A DNA stretch of 28,336 bases, taken from the NCBI GenBank assembly GCA_038246575.1, contig JBBRVU010000032.1, positions 1 to 28,336 of the forward strand. Direction: 5' to 3'. Source of the DNA: JACCUZ01 sp038246575 (GTDB lineage Bacteria > Actinomycetota > Actinomycetes > JACCUZ01). Each line of letters opens with the position of its first letter. Position 1 is the stretch's first letter. Position numbers and translations under genes: made by a program. Positions 1-7,326 of the stretch are shown here, piece by piece. The notes below the pieces were generated by a model that saw nothing but the letters and a program-made list of their open reading frames with translations, searched no databases and was not told where the DNA came from.

Positions 1-179
1 CCAAGCTCGTGTCCGACGGCCACCGCGGCCTGATCTGGACCCTGCCCAGCGGCCACACCCACCACCGACCCGCCCAACCCCTGCTCGACCACCCCGCCCT
101 CACCGGCCGACCACCACCGCCACCAGCAGCCACGCCACCAGCAGCCACGCCACCAGACCCCGACCCACCGCCGTTCTAG
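1..179 (+). CDS. C-terminal end of a DUF222/HNH (13E12-repeat-like) protein, 5' truncated
   Basis: Only the last 58 codons are present, read from base 3 to the TAG at 177-179. The segment begins KLVSDGHRGLIWTLPSGHTHH and ends in a proline/alanine tail with a duplicated PPAAT unit. A basic, His-rich stretch with a Trp-Thr pair followed by a Pro-rich tail is what I know from the C-termini of DUF222/13E12-repeat proteins, which carry a C-terminal HNH nuclease domain and are abundant in Mycobacterium and Nocardioides. The HNH core and the DUF222 domain lie upstream of the window, so the assignment rests on the tail alone. It converges on the thiolase gene. Confidence 0.55.
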   Translation, partial: KLVSDGHRGLIWTLPSGHTHHRPAQPLLDHPALTGRPPPPPAATPPAATPPDPDPPPF

Positions 180-183
180 GAGC

Positions 184-202
184 GCGCTCGTACGACGAGC
201 GC
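184..202 (+). terminator. Hairpin between convergent genes
   Basis: Perfect 8-bp inverted repeat GCGCTCGT / ACGAGCGC with a 3-nt loop, starting 5 nt after the TAG of the upstream gene. It lies between two convergent genes. There is no T run, as is common for terminators in GC-rich actinobacteria. Confidence 0.5.
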
Positions 203-260
203 AGCGACGCACGTCATGCTCAGGAGCGGGGTCGCCGATGACCGGATCGACGAATGGCAG

Positions 261-1484
261 TCAGCTCAGGCGCTGGATGATCATCGCCATGCCCTGGCCG
301 CCGCCGACGCACATGGTGACGAGGCCCAGCTCGGCGTCGCGGGACTGCAGGCCGTTGAGCAGGGTCGTCGTGATGCGCGCGCCGGTCGACCCGAACGGGT
401 GGCCCAGTGCGATCGCGCCGCCGTGGACGTTGAGCTTGTCGATGTCGACGCCCAGCTCCCGGTAGGACGGGATGACCTGGGCGGCGAACGCCTCGTTGAT
501 CTCCACGAGGTCGATGTCGTCGATCGTGAGACCAGCGAGGGCCAGCGCCCGGCGGGACGCCTCGACCGGGCCGAGCCCCATGATCTCCGGAGACAGGCCG
601 GACACCCCGGTGGCGACGATGCGGGCCAGCGGTGTGACACCGAGCTCGGCAGCGCGGGAGTCCGACAGGACCACGACAGCGGCGGCTCCGTCGTTGAGCG
701 GGCAGCAGTTGCCGGCCGTCACCGTGCCGTCCTCGCGAAAGACCGTCTTGAGCCCGGACACGCCCTCAAGGGTGACTCCCGGTCGCGGGCCGTCGTCGCG
801 ACTCACGACAATGCCGTCCGGAGTCGTGACCGGAGTGATCTCGCGCTCGAAGAAGCCGTTCGCGATCGCCTTCTCGGCGAGGTTCTGCGAGCGGACGCCG
901 AACTCGTCCTGCTGGGCGCGGCTGATGCCCATCGACGTGGCGAGGTTCTCGGCCGTCTGCCCCATCGAGATGTAGACGTCAGGAAGAGCGCCGTCCTCGC
1001 GCGGGTCGTGCCAGGTCGCGTTGGTCTCGGCGGTCTTCGCCGTGCGTGCGCGAGCTTTCTCGAAGTCGGGGTTGTGGTACTCCTCGCCGCCGCCGCCGGC
1101 CCCGGCGAACTTGGGGTAGCGGGACACGCACTCCACGCCGGCCGAGACGAACGCGTTGCCCTCGCCGGCCTTGATGGCGTGAAAGGCCATCCGCGACGTC
1201 TGCACCGACGAGGCGCAGAAGCGGTTGACGGTGGTGCCGGGCAGACCGTCGAGACCGAGGTGTACGGCGACCCGCCGGGCCACGTTCACGCCCTGCTCCC
1301 CGTCCGGCTCGGCGCAGCCGAGCATGAGGTCGTCCAGGGTCGCCGGGTCCAGCCCCGGCACCTTGTCCAGCGCCGACCTGATCACCGTGGCCGCCAGGTC
1401 GTCCGGGCGGACGTCCTTCAGCGAGCCCTTGAAGGCCCGCCCGATGGGAGTACGGGCGGTGGCGACGATGACGGCGTCTGACAC
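261..1484 (-). CDS. fadA: Acetyl-CoA C-acyltransferase (thiolase), FadA3-like
   Basis: A 407-residue thiolase that would cleave 3-ketoacyl-CoA with CoA in the last step of beta-oxidation, or condense acetyl-CoA in reverse. The nucleophilic cysteine lies in NRFCASS (about Cys90), the catalytic His in GGAIALGHPFGSTGAR, and the second cysteine in CVGGGQG near the C-terminus. The length is normal for the family. I chose the GTG at 1484 because an AGGAG lies 5 nt before it and the protein then begins with the typical SDAVIVATARTPIG; an in-frame start at 1544 would add 20 untypical residues and run over the operator candidate. It lies downstream of the SGNH hydrolase on the same strand, the arrangement seen for fadA3 next to Rv1075c in M. 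tuberculosis. The substrate chain length cannot be read from the sequence. Confidence 0.93.
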   Translation of the reverse strand: MSDAVIVATARTPIGRAFKGSLKDVRPDDLAATVIRSALDKVPGLDPATLDDLMLGCAEPDGEQGVNVARRVAVHLGLDGLPGTTVNRFCASSVQTSRMAFHAIKAGEGNAFVSAGVECVSRYPKFAGAGGGGEEYHNPDFEKARARTAKTAETNATWHDPREDGALPDVYISMGQTAENLATSMGISRAQQDEFGVRSQNLAEKAIANGFFEREITPVTTPDGIVVSRDDGPRPGVTLEGVSGLKTVFREDGTVTAGNCCPLNDGAAAVVVLSDSRAAELGVTPLARIVATGVSGLSPEIMGLGPVEASRRALALAGLTIDDIDLVEINEAFAAQVIPSYRELGVDIDKLNVHGGAIALGHPFGSTGARITTTLLNGLQSRDAELGLVTMCVGGGQGMAMIIQRLS

Positions 1485-1526
1485 GGGAGCTCCTCGGAGG
1501 GCTGGCGCGGTGGCTCGCACCGCGCG

Positions 1527-1542
1527 GTTACCGGTCGGTAAC
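1527..1542. promoter_or_regulatory. Perfect palindrome, candidate TetR-type operator upstream of the thiolase
   Basis: GTTACCG-GT-CGGTAAC is a perfect 7+2+7 inverted repeat in the 72-nt gap between the SGNH stop codon and the thiolase start, with its near edge 42 nt before the GTG. Size, symmetry and position fit a dimeric TetR-family operator such as those that control fatty-acid degradation genes. No TetR gene lies in the window, so the regulator is unknown. Confidence 0.55.
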
Positions 1543-1556
1543 AACTGCCCTCAACG

Positions 1557-2609
1557 CTACTCCAGCGAGGAGCCCGCCGCCGCCTCGCCCTCCGCTGCTG
1601 CCTTGCCCGTATCAGGCTCGCCGGCCACCGGCTCCTTTCGAGGGCCGGGCCGGTGGCGCAGCAGCGCCCAGCGGCCGCGCGGCCCGCGGTCCCGGCCGCC
1701 GACCTGGGCGCCCGCGACCTCGGTGCCGGGTGCCTCGACGGCCTCTGCGGCGGCCAACGCGATCGGTCGGACACCCTCGCCGCGGGACAGGTCGGGCTGC
1801 TCCTCGTGCTCGTCCCCGAACCAGACGTCCAGCGATGCGCACACGGTGGGCAGCAGGGCGGCCGCGGCGCTGGCGTAGCCGGCAACGGACGGGTGGAACC
1901 GGTCCGGTCCGAACATCTCCGACGGTGAGGCGGCGAACTCGGGGCCGAGGATGTCACCGAGGGACACGGTTCGCCCGCCGGCCTCGACGACGACGATCGT
2001 CTGGGCGGCCGCGAGCTCGCGGCTGGCGCGGCGGGCAATCCAACGCAGGGGCTGGGGGACCGGCTCGACCGTCCCCAGATCGGGGCAGGTGCCGACCACG
2101 ACCTCGGCGCCCATCTCGTGCAGCCGACGTACGACGTGGTCGAGGTGACGGACCGCCGCCGACGGCTTGACCCGGTGGGTCACGTCGTTGGCCCCAATCA
2201 TGATCACCGCCACATCCGGTGCCGCGGCTTCCACGTCGTCGACCTGGCGGGGCAGGTCGCTGCTCTGCGCGCCGACCGTGGCGACGCATGTCAGCCGCAC
2301 CACCCGGCCGGCGCTCTCCGAGAGGCCGGCGGCGAGCATGGCACCCGGGGCCTGACTGGTGCGATCGACTCCCAGCCCGGTCGCGCTCGAGTCGCCCAGC
2401 AGCACGAGCGACAGCGGCTCGCCGCCGTGGTGCGCGCCGTAGACCCCGTCTACGTCGGGCGGCGTGCCCGACGGTTCGCCGATCGCCCGCCGAGCCAGCG
2501 CCGCCTCGGCGCGGAGCAGTCCGAGTGCGCCGGCCGTGAGCAGCCCAAGGCCGCCGCCGCCGTAGGCCGCCGCCATCGCGATGCGCCGGGCAACCCGTGC
2601 GCTGGTCAC
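1557..2609 (-). CDS. SGNH/GDSL-family hydrolase with an N-terminal hydrophobic segment (Rv1075c-like)
   Basis: A 350-residue serine esterase/lipase-type hydrolase. Block I reads LLGDSSATGLG with the nucleophile near Ser74, block III is IGANDVTH with its conserved Asn, and block V is DRFHPSVAGY with the Asp-x-x-His pair. Residues 8-35 form a hydrophobic stretch likely to act as a signal anchor or uncleaved signal, so the enzyme is probably exported or membrane-tethered. The last 80 residues are low-complexity and charged and are probably disordered. The GTG start at 2609 overlaps the stop of the upstream gene by 4 nt (GTGA), which suggests translational coupling. The substrate is unknown; Rv1075c-type proteins are described as esterases. 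Confidence 0.85.
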   Translation of the reverse strand: MTSARVARRIAMAAAYGGGGLGLLTAGALGLLRAEAALARRAIGEPSGTPPDVDGVYGAHHGGEPLSLVLLGDSSATGLGVDRTSQAPGAMLAAGLSESAGRVVRLTCVATVGAQSSDLPRQVDDVEAAAPDVAVIMIGANDVTHRVKPSAAVRHLDHVVRRLHEMGAEVVVGTCPDLGTVEPVPQPLRWIARRASRELAAAQTIVVVEAGGRTVSLGDILGPEFAASPSEMFGPDRFHPSVAGYASAAAALLPTVCASLDVWFGDEHEEQPDLSRGEGVRPIALAAAEAVEAPGTEVAGAQVGGRDRGPRGRWALLRHRPGPRKEPVAGEPDTGKAAAEGEAAAGSSLE

Positions 2610-3319
2610 CGCACGCCCTTTCGTGCCAGGAAGCCGCGGACGGCCTCTCGTGCGCCCTCCCGGATCTCCGGTCCGTGGGTGAAGGCGGCGAGGTCGTAGT
2701 CGAGGTCACCCAGCACGGAGGCTGTCCGCCGGTTCAACGCCGAGTCCGTGCAGAACATTGCGATCGACCAGGTCATCCGGCCCGTCATGTTGAAGATCGA
2801 GTCACCGGTGATCAGCAGCCTGCTGGGCTCATGCACGAGGGCCACATGACCGGGCGTGTGGCCTGGCGTGTGGACGACGCGCAGCCCGCCGGCGATGTCC
2901 AGGAGCTGGCCGTCTGTCAGCTCCTCCTCGACCGGGGTGGGCGCGCCGCCCTGGTTGCGACGGAGTAGCCGACCGCCCATCGTCGAACGGTCCAGCTCCG
3001 GCCCCTTGCCCTCACGGACGTACGCCGCGTCCAGCTCGTGCGCGGCGACCGCTGCTCCCGTTGCTCCCCGCAGCGACGCCAGACCGCCAACGTGGTCCGG
3101 ATGGGCATGGGTGACGAGGATGCGTGTGACGTCCGAGGGCCGGACGCCGATGTGGGCCAGGCCGGCCAGGACCGTCCGGGTGGCCCGCTTCAGCCCGGCA
3201 TCGACGAGGGTCACCTGGCCGTCGTCGTCGACCAGGACGAAGGTGTTGATCAGGTCCCGAGGAGCAGTTGGCACCCGCCAGACTCCCGGCGCGAGCGCGA
3301 CGGCGGGAGCGCTGGCCAC
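2606..3319 (-). CDS. Metallo-beta-lactamase-fold hydrolase (glyoxalase II-like)
   Basis: A 237-residue MBL-fold protein. The metal-binding HxHxDH motif is THAHPDHVGG (His71, His73, Asp75, His76). It is followed by HTPGHTPGH, TGDSIF and a C-terminal FTHGPEI, which supply the third His, the bridging Asp and the last His of a two-metal site. The plain single-domain layout resembles hydroxyacylglutathione hydrolase-like and N-acyl-homoserine-lactonase-like members, so the substrate could be a thioester or a lactone and cannot be settled here. The GTG start at 3319 lies 7 nt after a TAGGTT hexamer, which suggests a leaderless transcript. Its stop overlaps the start of the SGNH gene. Confidence 0.85.
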   Translation of the reverse strand: MASAPAVALAPGVWRVPTAPRDLINTFVLVDDDGQVTLVDAGLKRATRTVLAGLAHIGVRPSDVTRILVTHAHPDHVGGLASLRGATGAAVAAHELDAAYVREGKGPELDRSTMGGRLLRRNQGGAPTPVEEELTDGQLLDIAGGLRVVHTPGHTPGHVALVHEPSRLLITGDSIFNMTGRMTWSIAMFCTDSALNRRTASVLGDLDYDLAAFTHGPEIREGAREAVRGFLARKGVR

Positions 3320-3326
3320 GCCGTCG

Positions 3327-3332
3327 AACCTA
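3327..3332 (-). promoter_or_regulatory. -10 element TAGGTT for the MBL-fold gene (leaderless)
   Basis: TAGGTT on the minus strand is followed by 7 nt and then the GTG start codon. No Shine-Dalgarno sequence is visible. The same TAGGTTCG core, with the same spacing, precedes the GNAT gene. Confidence 0.5.
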
Positions 3333-3385
3333 GCGGACCGCGATCTTGCCGCCGGTCACCCGGAGGGGCTATGACACTGCGCCTC

Positions 3386-3391
3386 TAGGGT
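3386..3391 (+). promoter_or_regulatory. -10 element TAGGGT for cbs (leaderless)
   Basis: TAGGGT fits TAnnnT and is followed by exactly 6 nt and then the ATG of cbs, so transcription would begin on or next to the start codon. The 78-nt gap is shared with the divergent MBL-fold gene. Confidence 0.5.
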
Positions 3392-3397
3392 GGCGCC

Positions 3398-4768
3398 ATG
3401 CAGTTCTACGAGTCCATGGTCGACCTTGTCGGCAACACCCCGCTGGTCCGGCTCTCCTCGGTCGGCAAGGACGTTTCCGCGACCGTGCTGGCCAAGGTGG
3501 AGTACCTCAACCCCGGCGGCTCGGTGAAGGACCGCATCGCGATCCGGATGATCGAGGCGGCCGAGGAGTCCGGTGAGCTGCGCCCCGGCGGGACGATCGT
3601 CGAGCCGACGTCCGGCAACACCGGCGTCGGGCTGGCCATGGTCGCCCAGCGCCGCGGCTACTCCTGCGTCTTCGTCCTTCCGGACAAGGTGTCCGTCGAC
3701 AAGATCAACGTCTTGCGGGCGTACGGCGCGCGCGTCGAGGTCTGCCCGACGGCCGTTGCTCCTGAGGACCCCCGCTCGTACTACTCGGTCAGCGACCGGC
3801 TGGTGGCCGAGATCGACGGGGCGTGGAAGCCCGACCAGTACTCCAACCCGAACAACGCACGGTCGCACTACGAGACGACAGGCCCGGAGATCTGGGCCCA
3901 GACCGAGGGCCGCATCACCCACTTCGTCACCGGTGTCGGCACCGGCGGCACGATCAGCGGCACCGGCCGCTTCCTCAAGGAGGCCAGCGACGGCCGGGTC
4001 CAGATCCTCGGCGCCGACCCCGAGGGGTCGGTGTACTCCGGCGGCACCGGTCGGCCGTACCTCGTCGAAGGCGTCGGCGAGGACTTCTGGCCGGACGCCT
4101 ACGACCGGTCCATCGCCGACGGGATCATCGCCGTCTCCGACCGCGACTCGTTCCTCATGACCCGACGACTGGCGCGCGAGGAGGGCCTGCTCGTCGGCGG
4201 CTCCTGCGGCATGGCCGTGGTTGCGGCGCTGCGGGCCGCCGAGGACCTGTCGAAAGACGATGTCGTGGTCGTGCTGCTCCCCGACGGTGGCCGCGGCTAC
4301 CTCGGAAAGATCTTCAGCGACGACTGGATGCAGCGCTACGGGTTCGTCGAGGACCCCAGCATCTCGGGAACGGTCGGCGAGGTGCTCTCGCGCAAGACCG
4401 AGGAGTTCCCGGCTCTGGTGCACGTCCACCCGACCGAAACGGTGCGCGACGCGATCGACATCCTCCGTGAGTACGCCGTCTCGCAGATGCCGGTGGTCAA
4501 GGCAGAGCCGCCACTCACGGCCGGTGAGGTTGTCGGCTCGGTCGCGGAGAAGGACCTGCTCGACCTGCTCTTCAGCGGTCACGCTCACCTGGCCGATCCG
4601 CTGGAGCGCCACATGTCGCCTCCGCTGCCGATCGTCGGCGCGGGCGAGCCCGTCGCGGTGGCGACGGCCGCGCTGGAGAAGTCCGACGCGCTGCTCGTCC
4701 ATGACGACGGCAAGCCGGCCGGGGTCCTCACCAGGCAGGACCTGCTGGGGTTCCTGGCCGCAGGGTAG
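3398..4768 (+). CDS. cbs: Cystathionine beta-synthase
   Basis: A 456-residue PLP enzyme that condenses homocysteine with serine to cystathionine. The PLP lysine is in PGGSVKDR (Lys44), the substrate and phosphate loop is EPTSGNTGVG (about 70-80) and the second glycine loop is VGTGGTISGTG (about 180). From about residue 330 to the end there is a pair of CBS motifs (VRDAIDILREYAVSQMPVV, then GVLTRQDLLGFL), the regulatory region that distinguishes this enzyme from cysteine synthase. There is no heme-binding N-terminal extension. The ATG follows a -10 hexamer at leaderless distance. Together with metB further downstream it gives a transsulfuration pair, as with Rv1077 and Rv1079. Confidence 0.92.
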   Translation: MQFYESMVDLVGNTPLVRLSSVGKDVSATVLAKVEYLNPGGSVKDRIAIRMIEAAEESGELRPGGTIVEPTSGNTGVGLAMVAQRRGYSCVFVLPDKVSVDKINVLRAYGARVEVCPTAVAPEDPRSYYSVSDRLVAEIDGAWKPDQYSNPNNARSHYETTGPEIWAQTEGRITHFVTGVGTGGTISGTGRFLKEASDGRVQILGADPEGSVYSGGTGRPYLVEGVGEDFWPDAYDRSIADGIIAVSDRDSFLMTRRLAREEGLLVGGSCGMAVVAALRAAEDLSKDDVVVVLLPDGGRGYLGKIFSDDWMQRYGFVEDPSISGTVGEVLSRKTEEFPALVHVHPTETVRDAIDILREYAVSQMPVVKAEPPLTAGEVVGSVAEKDLLDLLFSGHAHLADPLERHMSPPLPIVGAGEPVAVATAALEKSDALLVHDDGKPAGVLTRQDLLGFLAAG

Positions 4769-4794
4769 AGACGGGCTCGTGGCGGTCGAGACGA

Positions 4795-4823
4795 TTGGAC
4801 GCCGAGTCCGTGGGGAGTACGAC
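4795..4823 (+). promoter_or_regulatory. Weak promoter candidate for the repeat peptide unit
   Basis: TTGGAC, 17 nt, TACGAC lies in the 118-nt gap after cbs and 63 nt before the peptide gene. Spacing is ideal, but the -10 lacks the final T, so the support is modest. No clear terminator follows cbs, so read-through from the cbs promoter is possible too. Confidence 0.3.
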
Positions 4824-4886
4824 GTCAGACCGGGCCGGGCATGCTGGACCGGAGCACCAACAGCGGCACGAGAGAGAGGACCAGGC

Positions 4887-5120
4887 ATGGCACTCGATGA
4901 CGACATGACCACGACCCCCGACGAGCACGGCCCCGCAGACGGCGGAGCCGGCAGCGGTTCCGACGGCGGTGCTGACGGCGGTGCTGATGGCGGCGCTGAC
5001 GGCGGTGCCGGTAGCGGCTCCGACGGTGGCGCTGACGGTGGTGCCGGTAGTGGCTCTGACGGTGGCGCCGATGGTGGCGCTGACGGTGGCGCCGATGGCG
5101 GCTCCGACGGCACGGCCTGA
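4887..5120 (+). CDS. Acidic Asp-Gly-Gly-Ala tetrapeptide-repeat protein, 77 aa
   Basis: I do not recognise this protein. A 17-residue head (MALDDDMTTTPDEHGPA) is followed by 60 residues that divide exactly into 15 tetrapeptides: twelve begin with Asp (DGGA, with DGGS and DGTA as the last two) and three are GSGS (numbers 2, 7 and 10). It has 16 Asp, one Glu and no Lys, Arg, Cys or aromatic residue, so it is extremely acidic and probably unfolded. The ATG has a good ribosome-binding site (GAGAGAGGA about 7 nt upstream). Codons for the repeated residues vary at third positions, which argues for selection on the protein. The hydroxylase gene starts 26 nt later and would then be co-transcribed. 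It could be a substrate or carrier for that enzyme, a RiPP-like precursor or a simple spacer protein; only the first idea uses the context. Confidence 0.7.
   Translation: MALDDDMTTTPDEHGPADGGAGSGSDGGADGGADGGADGGAGSGSDGGADGGAGSGSDGGADGGADGGADGGSDGTA
4938..5117 (+). repeat. Tandem array of 15 imperfect 12-nt units
   Basis: Fifteen consecutive 12-nt units of the type GACGGCGGTGCT or GGTAGCGGCTCC encode the tetrapeptides of the small acidic protein. Units differ mainly by synonymous changes (GAC/GAT, GGC/GGT/GGA, GCC/GCT), so the array is old enough to have diverged and is kept in frame. Confidence 0.85.
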
Positions 5121-5146
5121 GACCGGTCGCTGACCGAGGACACCCA

Positions 5147-6433
5147 CTGAGCACGACGGGTACGACGCGCGGGGCGGGCGGAGAGCAATCTCGGCCCGCC
5201 CTGCGACGCTGTGTTGCCGGCGATCTCGACGAGTTCGCGGCCGTCGTCTGGTCGCGGGCGCCGAGGCTCTCGGCCCGCGAGGGGCTGGCGGAGTCGCAGG
5301 CGCAGGCGCCGGGGAGCGATGCCGGGTTCAACGACCTGCTGTCGCTCGACGCGGTCGACGAGCTGCTGTCCCGGCGCGGGTTGCGCGCTCCCTTCATCCG
5401 CATCGCCCGCAACGGCACGGTGGTCCCGACCGGCCGCTACACCCGGGCCGGTGGGACCGGCGCCCAGGTGACCGACCAGGTGGCCGACGATCGCGTTCTC
5501 GACCTGTTCCTCGACGGTCACACGGTCGTCCTGCAGGGGCTGCACCGGCTGTGGCCACCACTGATCGACTTCGCGGGAGCGCTGACGTCCGACCTCGGCC
5601 ATCCGGTGCAGGTCAACGCCTACATCACGCCCTCGCAGGCGCAGGGCTTCTCCGCGCACTACGACACCCACGACGTGTTCGTGTTGCAGGTGGCTGGCGA
5701 GAAGCGCTGGCAGGTCCACGAGCCGGTGCTGCGCGACCCGATGCCGGACCAGGTGTGGTCCGACCGCCGCGAACAGGTGCGGGAGCGGGCCCACGAGGCG
5801 CCGGTGATCGACACGGTGCTTCGCCCCGGCGACGCCCTCTACCTCCCGCGCGGTTACCTGCACTCGGCACAGGCGCTCGGCGGCGTCACCTGCCACCTCA
5901 CGGTCGGGGTGCACCCGGTCACCCGGGCTGCCCTGGTCCAGTCGCTGGTGAGCCTGGTGGCCGACGACCCGGCACTGCGTACCTCCCTCGCCCTCGGGCT
6001 CGACCTCGCCGACCCACAGGCTCTGCGAGCGGACCTGGACGCGACCGTGGCGGCGTTGACGGCCAGGCTCGGCTCGGTGCCGGTCACTGACGTGGCGGAC
6101 CGGCTGGCGTCTCGCCTGGTCGCCTCCAACCGGCCGGCGCCGATCGCACCGCTGGCCCAGGCAGCTGCGCTCGCCGAGCTGTCCGCGGACTCCGTGCTGG
6201 TCGTTCGCCCGCATCAGCGAACCGTCGTGCAGGTCGACGGCGACGAGGTGCGGCTGCGGCTCTTCGACCGGACCCTGAGCCTGCCGCTGACGACCCTCAA
6301 GGCCGTCCAGGCGCTGGTCGACGGCCATCCGCTGCGGGTGGCCGAGCTGCCCGGTCTCGACGCCGACGATGCGCTGTCGCTGGCTCGTCGGTTGGTCCGC
6401 GAGGCCGTGGTCGTGGTCGACTCCGACCTGTGA
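5147..6433 (+). CDS. JmjC/cupin-4 family 2-oxoglutarate/Fe(II) hydroxylase
   Basis: About 428 residues, of the cupin-4/JmjC superfamily that includes the ribosomal-protein hydroxylases YcfD/RoxA and MINA/NO66. Iron ligands are visible as His171 and Asp173 in FSAHYDTHDVF and a distal His239 in PRGYLHSAQ; the core GEKRWQVHEP follows the first pair. Such enzymes use 2-oxoglutarate and O2 to hydroxylate side chains of a protein or peptide. No ATG or GTG precedes the conserved N-terminal part (GDLDEFAAVVWSRAP, then LLSLDAVDELLSRRGLRAPF). The proposed start is CTG at 5147, giving (L/M)STTGTTR, with AGGA 6 nt upstream. The first conventional start, TTG at 5381, would remove 78 residues including family-conserved sequence. 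It sits 26 nt after the repeat peptide and overlaps the next gene by GTGA. Its substrate is unknown. Confidence 0.85.
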   Translation: MSTTGTTRGAGGEQSRPALRRCVAGDLDEFAAVVWSRAPRLSAREGLAESQAQAPGSDAGFNDLLSLDAVDELLSRRGLRAPFIRIARNGTVVPTGRYTRAGGTGAQVTDQVADDRVLDLFLDGHTVVLQGLHRLWPPLIDFAGALTSDLGHPVQVNAYITPSQAQGFSAHYDTHDVFVLQVAGEKRWQVHEPVLRDPMPDQVWSDRREQVRERAHEAPVIDTVLRPGDALYLPRGYLHSAQALGGVTCHLTVGVHPVTRAALVQSLVSLVADDPALRTSLALGLDLADPQALRADLDATVAALTARLGSVPVTDVADRLASRLVASNRPAPIAPLAQAAALAELSADSVLVVRPHQRTVVQVDGDEVRLRLFDRTLSLPLTTLKAVQALVDGHPLRVAELPGLDADDALSLARRLVREAVVVVDSDL

Positions 6434-7326
6434 CGACACCCGCCGACCAGCCACCACGATGCGCTGTGGCCTCGCTGCAGCGTGGCGACGTCATGGCCGG
6501 CACCGCCGCACCTGCGGCGGGATACCTGCTCGTCGAGCAGCCCGGCGGGTGGGGGCGACAGGCGCTCACCAGCTCGGGGCTGGACCCCGTCGTGGGCAGC
6601 GCCTTGTCGGCGCGGGCGATCAGCCGTGGTCTGCGCGCCCTGCTGATCCGGCGGCCCGGCCGCCACCCCCGTCCGGCCCGTCGGCGCTGGGCACTTGTCA
6701 GCTCGCGCCCCGGACGGGAGAAGACCTGGTGGGGACATTTCGACGCCGACGACGAGCTGCTGGAGCTGCCCTTGGACGGCACCACCGGGACCGCCTCGGA
6801 CGAACCGTTCTACCTGGTGTGCGCGCACGGCCGGCACGACACGTGCTGCGCGGTCGAGGGCCGGCCGGTAGCCGCAGCACTGGACGCGCTGCGACCCGGC
6901 GCGGCCTGGGAGTGCTCGCACGTCGGCGGTGACCGGTTCGCAGCCAACGTGCTCGCGATGCCGCATGGCCTGTACTACGGGCAGGTGGGCGTCGACGACA
7001 CGACGGGGCTCGTCGACGCACACGAAGGCGGCGACGTCGTCGAGCGGTTGTTGCGTGGCAGGTCGACCGCGTTGCCGGCTGCCCAGGCGGCCATGGCCCA
7101 CGTACGTCGTGAGCTGGGGGAGTCGCGGATCGACGCCCTCGCTCCGGCGGGATCCATCCACCTCGGCCACGGGCGGTGGCAGGTGCGCCTGCGCCGGGGG
7201 ACGCAGAGCTACATCGTCACCGTGCAGGCGTCGGCGGCTCCGGTCGCCGGCCTGCTCACCTGCCACGCCCGCAACGAGGCGCACCCGCCGGTCTTCGAGG
7301 TGACCGAGGTCTCCGAGGTCGGTTAG
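6430..7326 (+). CDS. Sucrase/ferredoxin-like family protein
   Basis: A 298-residue protein of the sucrase/ferredoxin-like (Suc_Fer, Apd1-related) family, a thioredoxin-like [2Fe-2S] fold. The signature is CAHGRHDTCCAVEGRP (Cys131, Cys139, Cys140) followed by WECSHVGGDRFAANVL (Cys162, His164). The Cys/His set is compatible with a 2Fe-2S cluster, although which residues bind it is not settled by the sequence alone; the second His of the Apd1-type HVGGHKFA motif is Asp here. The GTG start overlaps the hydroxylase stop (GTGA), so the two are translationally coupled. A ferredoxin-like partner could serve as a reductant or a redox sensor for the iron enzyme; this is an inference from gene order. 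Confidence 0.82.
   Translation: MTTPADQPPRCAVASLQRGDVMAGTAAPAAGYLLVEQPGGWGRQALTSSGLDPVVGSALSARAISRGLRALLIRRPGRHPRPARRRWALVSSRPGREKTWWGHFDADDELLELPLDGTTGTASDEPFYLVCAHGRHDTCCAVEGRPVAAALDALRPGAAWECSHVGGDRFAANVLAMPHGLYYGQVGVDDTTGLVDAHEGGDVVERLLRGRSTALPAAQAAMAHVRRELGESRIDALAPAGSIHLGHGRWQVRLRRGTQSYIVTVQASAAPVAGLLTCHARNEAHPPVFEVTEVSEVG

Noticed and set aside
4938..5117. CRISPR-like or satellite array
   Set aside because: The 12-nt units are contiguous with no spacers and encode a frame with a ribosome site, so this is a coding repeat.
5381..6433. Shorter hydroxylase starting at TTG 5381
   Set aside because: It lacks a ribosome site and loses 78 residues that look like the conserved N-terminal part of the family.
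3356..6457. A very long open frame on the minus strand with repeated Ser-Ala-Pro-Pro and Ser-Glu-Pro-Leu-Pro units
   Set aside because: It is antisense to cbs, the repeat peptide and the hydroxylase, and its repeats are just the complement of the 12-nt array. Long antisense frames are common in DNA this GC-rich.
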